NCBI GenBank assembly: GCA_963663845.2
Contig: OY760650.2
Span: 372,001 to 436,000, forward strand
Length of the DNA stretch: 64,000 nt
Reading direction: 5' to 3'
Source of the DNA: Versatilivorator sp963663845
GTDB lineage: Bacteria; Acidobacteriota; Terriglobia; Versatilivoradales; Versatilivoraceae
Part shown: positions 61,234 to 64,000 of the stretch, piece after piece
Layout: each line of letters starts with the position of its first letter
Position numbering within the stretch: the stretch's first letter is position 1
The notes under the pieces: generated by a model
What the model was told of the DNA's origin: nothing
Seen by the model: the letters and a program-made list of their open reading frames with translations, nothing else
The model's database searches: none
Made by a program: the position numbers and the translations under genes

Positions 61234-61491
61234 ATGCCCAATGTGGAAAAAATCAGCGTCGCCCTGACGGCCGAGATGGCTGCCACGGTGCGGGATGCCG
61301 TGAACAGCGGTGAGTACGTCAGCACCAGCGAAGTGGTCCGCGAAGCCTTGAGAGAGTGGAAATTACGCCACTCGCTCCGCCGGGAGGAAGTCGAGGAACT
61401 GCGAAAGTCGTGGCAGGACGGCCTCAGCAGCGGTCCCGGTCGGTTCGCCAACATGGAGGCCATTAAAGCGGAGGCCAAGCGCCGAGCGTGA
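61234..61491 (+). CDS. parD: ParD-like antitoxin (type II TA)
   Basis: 85 aa. An N-terminal ribbon-helix-helix (EKISVALTAEMAATVRDAV, then YVSTSEVVREALREW) should bind DNA as a dimer. The acidic/basic C-terminal tail (about 50-85) is the usual toxin-binding segment. It lies 30 bp upstream of a ParE-like gene on the same strand. Length and architecture are normal for ParD. Confidence 0.9.
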   Translation: MPNVEKISVALTAEMAATVRDAVNSGEYVSTSEVVREALREWKLRHSLRREEVEELRKSWQDGLSSGPGRFANMEAIKAEAKRRA

Positions 61492-61521
61492 AGAAAATGC
61501 CGGGGCCGAGTAGGCACAGGA

Positions 61522-61812
61522 ATGGCAACCATCAAACGAACCGCTCTGGCCGAAGCGGATCTCATAGACATCTGGCTCTATATTTTCCAAGATAATCCCG
61601 ACGCAGCAGACCGCTTGCTGGACGACATCGAGGCAACCTGCCTGCTTTTGGCCAAATATCCACAGCTTGGAGTTGCCAGGCCGGAGATCGGCAATGAATG
61701 TCGAATCTTTCCCGTCGGTCGGTATCTGATCCTGTATCGAATTACACCCCAAGGCATTGAAGTGGTTCGTGTCAGCCACGGTGCACGGCGCCTCGATACT
61801 CTTATCCCGTAG
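61522..61812 (+). CDS. parE: ParE/RelE-superfamily toxin
   Basis: 96 aa. Family features: KRTALAEADLIDIWLYI at the N-terminus, AADRLLDDIEATCLLLAKYP in the helical hairpin, RIFPVGRYLILYRIT in the core strands and VVRVSHGARRLDTLI at the end. The RVxHGARR ending is typical of ParE. ParE toxins inhibit DNA gyrase, but RelE-type activity on ribosomes cannot be excluded. Paired with the upstream antitoxin. Confidence 0.9.
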   Translation: MATIKRTALAEADLIDIWLYIFQDNPDAADRLLDDIEATCLLLAKYPQLGVARPEIGNECRIFPVGRYLILYRITPQGIEVVRVSHGARRLDTLIP

Positions 61813-62443
61813 AGGGGGTACCTCCAGTCTCAGGTCGCCAGGTGTTTGCTCACCCCTGGCCCGCAGCTCGTTAACCCGCGACCATCTCGCCTCCGAGCAT
61901 TGCCCTCAATTCTGCTGCGGCGCCTCCACGGCCACCAGGTTCAGTGATAGGACACAAAGCCAGCCCCATGAGGATATTTCTCATTCTCATGGCTTCCTCC
62001 GCTTCGATTGAGAATGTTGTCGATAACCCGATTATGCGACAGATTCTCCAGGGATTGTCTCCACTTCCTGATTGAAATAGCCGCTTCACTCCCTTCAGAT
62101 GGAACCATCCGAAAAATGGTCCGGAATTTCGTATAACTGCCTGATTGGGCCTAAGTAACTCATATGAAACAACTTGTTGAATCATTCCGCGCCTGTTTCA
62201 TAGGGAGACGGGAGGCTTCTTCGATATCTCGTAGATTCAGGCAGGAACCGGGGGCGGGCGCTGGTGAGAGGGTCACCCCTAAATGCTTCCAAATGAGTGA
62301 TTTGCACTTTTCTTGCTCTCATTGGCATTTTGGCAAGAAAATTGCAGCTACACCAATCAGTAAGAGTACCCAAACCGCATAGGGCACCTAAAATGAGACG
62401 CATCCGAGGTCCATTCCAGTCCCATAGAGTTTCAGGAGACACC
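61813..62443. other. Gene-free stretch with one inverted repeat
   Basis: No convincing coding region on either strand. TTTTCTTGC (62308-62316) and GCAAGAAAA (62333-62341) form a perfect 9-bp inverted pair with a 16-base spacer, about 100 bp before the receptor gene; it may be an operator or a stem of a leader RNA. Nothing else is recognisable. Confidence 0.5.
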
Positions 62444-64000
62444 ATGCTAACCAAGACCTTCAAGGGTTTCGTTCTGGCTTCTCTGCTGGCGGCTCTTTCC
62501 ATGAGCGGCAGCCTTTACGGCCAGATCCTCAACGGCAACATCATCGGCAACGTGACCGACCCCGATGGCGCCGTGGTGGTGGGAGCCACCGTCGTTCTCC
62601 GCTCCGAGCTGACCGCGGTCGAGCGGACCCTCACCACCGAGAACGATGGGAACTACCTGTTCTCCACCATTCCTCCGGCCAGCTACACGGTCGAAGTCGA
62701 GATGGCGGGCTTCAACCGCTACGTGAATACCGGCATCGTGGTGGGCACGGGACGCACCGTCCGGGTGGACGTGCAACTCGAGGTGGGGGACGTGGCCACC
62801 GAGATCAGCGTCACCGCCGAGGCGGCTGTGATCGTCACCGAGACCGCCGACGTGTCCTCGGTCCGGGCCGGCAAGTACTGGACCCGGAATCCCAGCGCCC
62901 AGAACGCCGGAGTGACCTTTGGTCAACCGACTGTTTCCCGGGCCGGCGGCTACTTCGGCTATCACGGGACCCGCGAAGGCGCGGCCCACATGTCCATGGA
63001 CGGAGCGGAACTGGATGCCTACCGTCTCTATCTCTCCTCCTATGCGGTGGATGAAGTCAAGGTCACCCACACGGTGGCCCCGGCCAACTTCCAGACGCCG
63101 GTCAACATCCAGATCGTCACCAAGCGCGGCACCAACAGCTATCACGGGCGTATCGAGGGGATGATGAGGAACAACGTCCTCAACGCCAACAACCCGCGCA
63201 ACCACACCCGCCCGGTGGGTACGGGAACCTGGGAAGCCGGCCTGGTGGTCAACGGGCCGGTCTGGATCCCCAAGATCTATGACGGCCGCAACAGTTCCTA
63301 CTGGATGCTCACCTACATCACCCGCAAGAACAACGCCGGTGACCGCCAGGTGAGTCAGCTCCATCCCGAGGCGGCTTGGCGCACCGGCAACCTGTCCTCC
63401 TGGAGCGGCAATTTGGTCGACCCGGTGAGCGGCGCTCCCTTCGCGGGCAACGTCATTCCCGCCGATCGCATTCACCCCATCGCCGTCAAGCTCAACACCT
63501 ATCTGAAAGACCCGATTCCCGGCACCAACCGGGTGCCGGGAATCTGGACCTACCTGGCGTCGGGAGGCCGCAGGATCAACTACCGCTTCGACCACAAGGT
63601 GACCGAGACTTTCGAGGTGCTGACCTCCTATGCCGAGCATAGCGATTCCTGGGACGGCGCCGGAGGCTTCAACGATCGCTCCGTGTACGACTGGTCCGGC
63701 CCCTTCCACCAGAGCTGCTGCGCCAAGACCTTCGCCCTGGGCACCACCAACACCCTCTCGCCCACCCTGGTCAACGAGTTCCGCATCGGCTTCTACAACT
63801 GCGCCTCCTGCAACGTCTACCGCAACTACACCCGGGGAGGCAGTCCTTCGGAAACCGTCGCCTGGGCGGAAGCCAGGCTCAAGGACCTGGGACTGACCGG
63901 CATCACGGCGCCTCCCTCCGGCGAGGCCAGTTCGGGACCCAATTTCCAGATCAGCGGCTTCACTCCCTTCAACGGCTGGGGGACCAACCTCACCCGGACC
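62444..64000 (+). CDS. TonB-dependent receptor with carboxypeptidase-regulatory domain (partial)
   Basis: ATG at 62444 with CAGGAG upstream; the frame stays open for 519 codons to the window edge, so the C-terminus is missing. Signal peptide FKGFVLASLLAALSMSGSLYG. A CarboxypepD_reg domain follows at about 30-115 (GNVTDPDGAVVVGATVV, NYLFSTIPPASYTVEVEMAG), then a plug-like domain with IQIVTKRGTNSYHGRI. The beginning of the outer-membrane beta-barrel (VLTSYAEHSDSWDG, TNTLSPTLVNEFRIGFY) is visible. This layout is the large acidobacterial TonB/Oar-like receptor. It probably imports a substrate across the outer membrane. Confidence 0.88.
   Translation, partial: MLTKTFKGFVLASLLAALSMSGSLYGQILNGNIIGNVTDPDGAVVVGATVVLRSELTAVERTLTTENDGNYLFSTIPPASYTVEVEMAGFNRYVNTGIVVGTGRTVRVDVQLEVGDVATEISVTAEAAVIVTETADVSSVRAGKYWTRNPSAQNAGVTFGQPTVSRAGGYFGYHGTREGAAHMSMDGAELDAYRLYLSSYAVDEVKVTHTVAPANFQTPVNIQIVTKRGTNSYHGRIEGMMRNNVLNANNPRNHTRPVGTGTWEAGLVVNGPVWIPKIYDGRNSSYWMLTYITRKNNAGDRQVSQLHPEAAWRTGNLSSWSGNLVDPVSGAPFAGNVIPADRIHPIAVKLNTYLKDPIPGTNRVPGIWTYLASGGRRINYRFDHKVTETFEVLTSYAEHSDSWDGAGGFNDRSVYDWSGPFHQSCCAKTFALGTTNTLSPTLVNEFRIGFYNCASCNVYRNYTRGGSPSETVAWAEARLKDLGLTGITAPPSGEASSGPNFQISGFTPFNGWGTNLTRT

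Noticed and set aside
61813..62443. Small frames on both strands (for example 61871-62185 and 62164-62382)
   Set aside because: No RBS, no domain and no codon pattern distinguishing them from noise; the minus-strand frame also overlaps the receptor's upstream region.

Overview
The window is high-GC bacterial chromosome, most likely from an uncultured Acidobacteriota member. The pointers are two proteins with the VWFA-related domain typical of acidobacteria, a carboxypeptidase-regulatory/TonB-dependent receptor of the large acidobacterial type, a GWxTD protein, CRTAC1-like FG-GAP proteins, and two DUF1549/DUF1553 plus DUF1501 pairs (families shared by Planctomycetes, Verrucomicrobia and Acidobacteriota). 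No rRNA, tRNA, CRISPR array or prophage was recognised.

Layout. 1-5.4 kb: a housekeeping minus-strand run, AAA/DUF4143 ATPase, then N-acetylmuramoyl-L-alanine amidase, GerMN protein, RNase PH and RdgB, ending at a small inverted-repeat element. 5.6-34.8 kb: a catabolic/secretory region with five paralogous exported TIM-barrel hydrolase-like proteins, two DUF1549/1553 heme proteins each paired with a DUF1501 protein, two Gfo/Idh/MocA-like proteins, an enolase-superfamily protein, a beta-propeller lipoprotein, a GWxTD protein, an SDR and a GH67-N-like lipoprotein. Most carry Tat or lipoprotein signals. I infer a periplasmic carbohydrate or sugar-acid processing locus, substrate unknown. 35.0-43.4 kb: a minus-strand run of two VWFA proteins, a TPR protein and a heptaheme cytochrome fused to TPRs. 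43.7-45.8 kb: a complete 2110-bp ISAs1-type insertion sequence whose transposase carries an N-terminal DruA (DUF4338) domain, with perfect 10-bp target duplications. 45.9-47.3 kb: a DUF3179 protein. 47.3-50.06 kb: a six-copy tandem array of a 454-bp unit. 50.1-60.9 kb: a minus-strand run of two CRTAC1-like FG-GAP proteins, a small exported protein and two more heptaheme-TPR proteins. 61.2-61.8 kb: a ParDE-type toxin-antitoxin pair. 62.4 kb to the edge: the start of a TonB-dependent receptor.

A second theme is intergenic repeats. Several families share one architecture: short-period repeats (7-mers AGTGGAG/AGTGGTC, 9-mers such as ATCCTGTTC, and longer words around CACGAATGGA and CACAAAAGG) that face each other in inverted orientation around a core of about 90-200 bp. 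They fill most gaps, abut or supply stop codons of several genes, and in one case run in frame through the N-terminus of a cytochrome gene. The 454-bp tandem array appears to be an amplified member of this repeat landscape.
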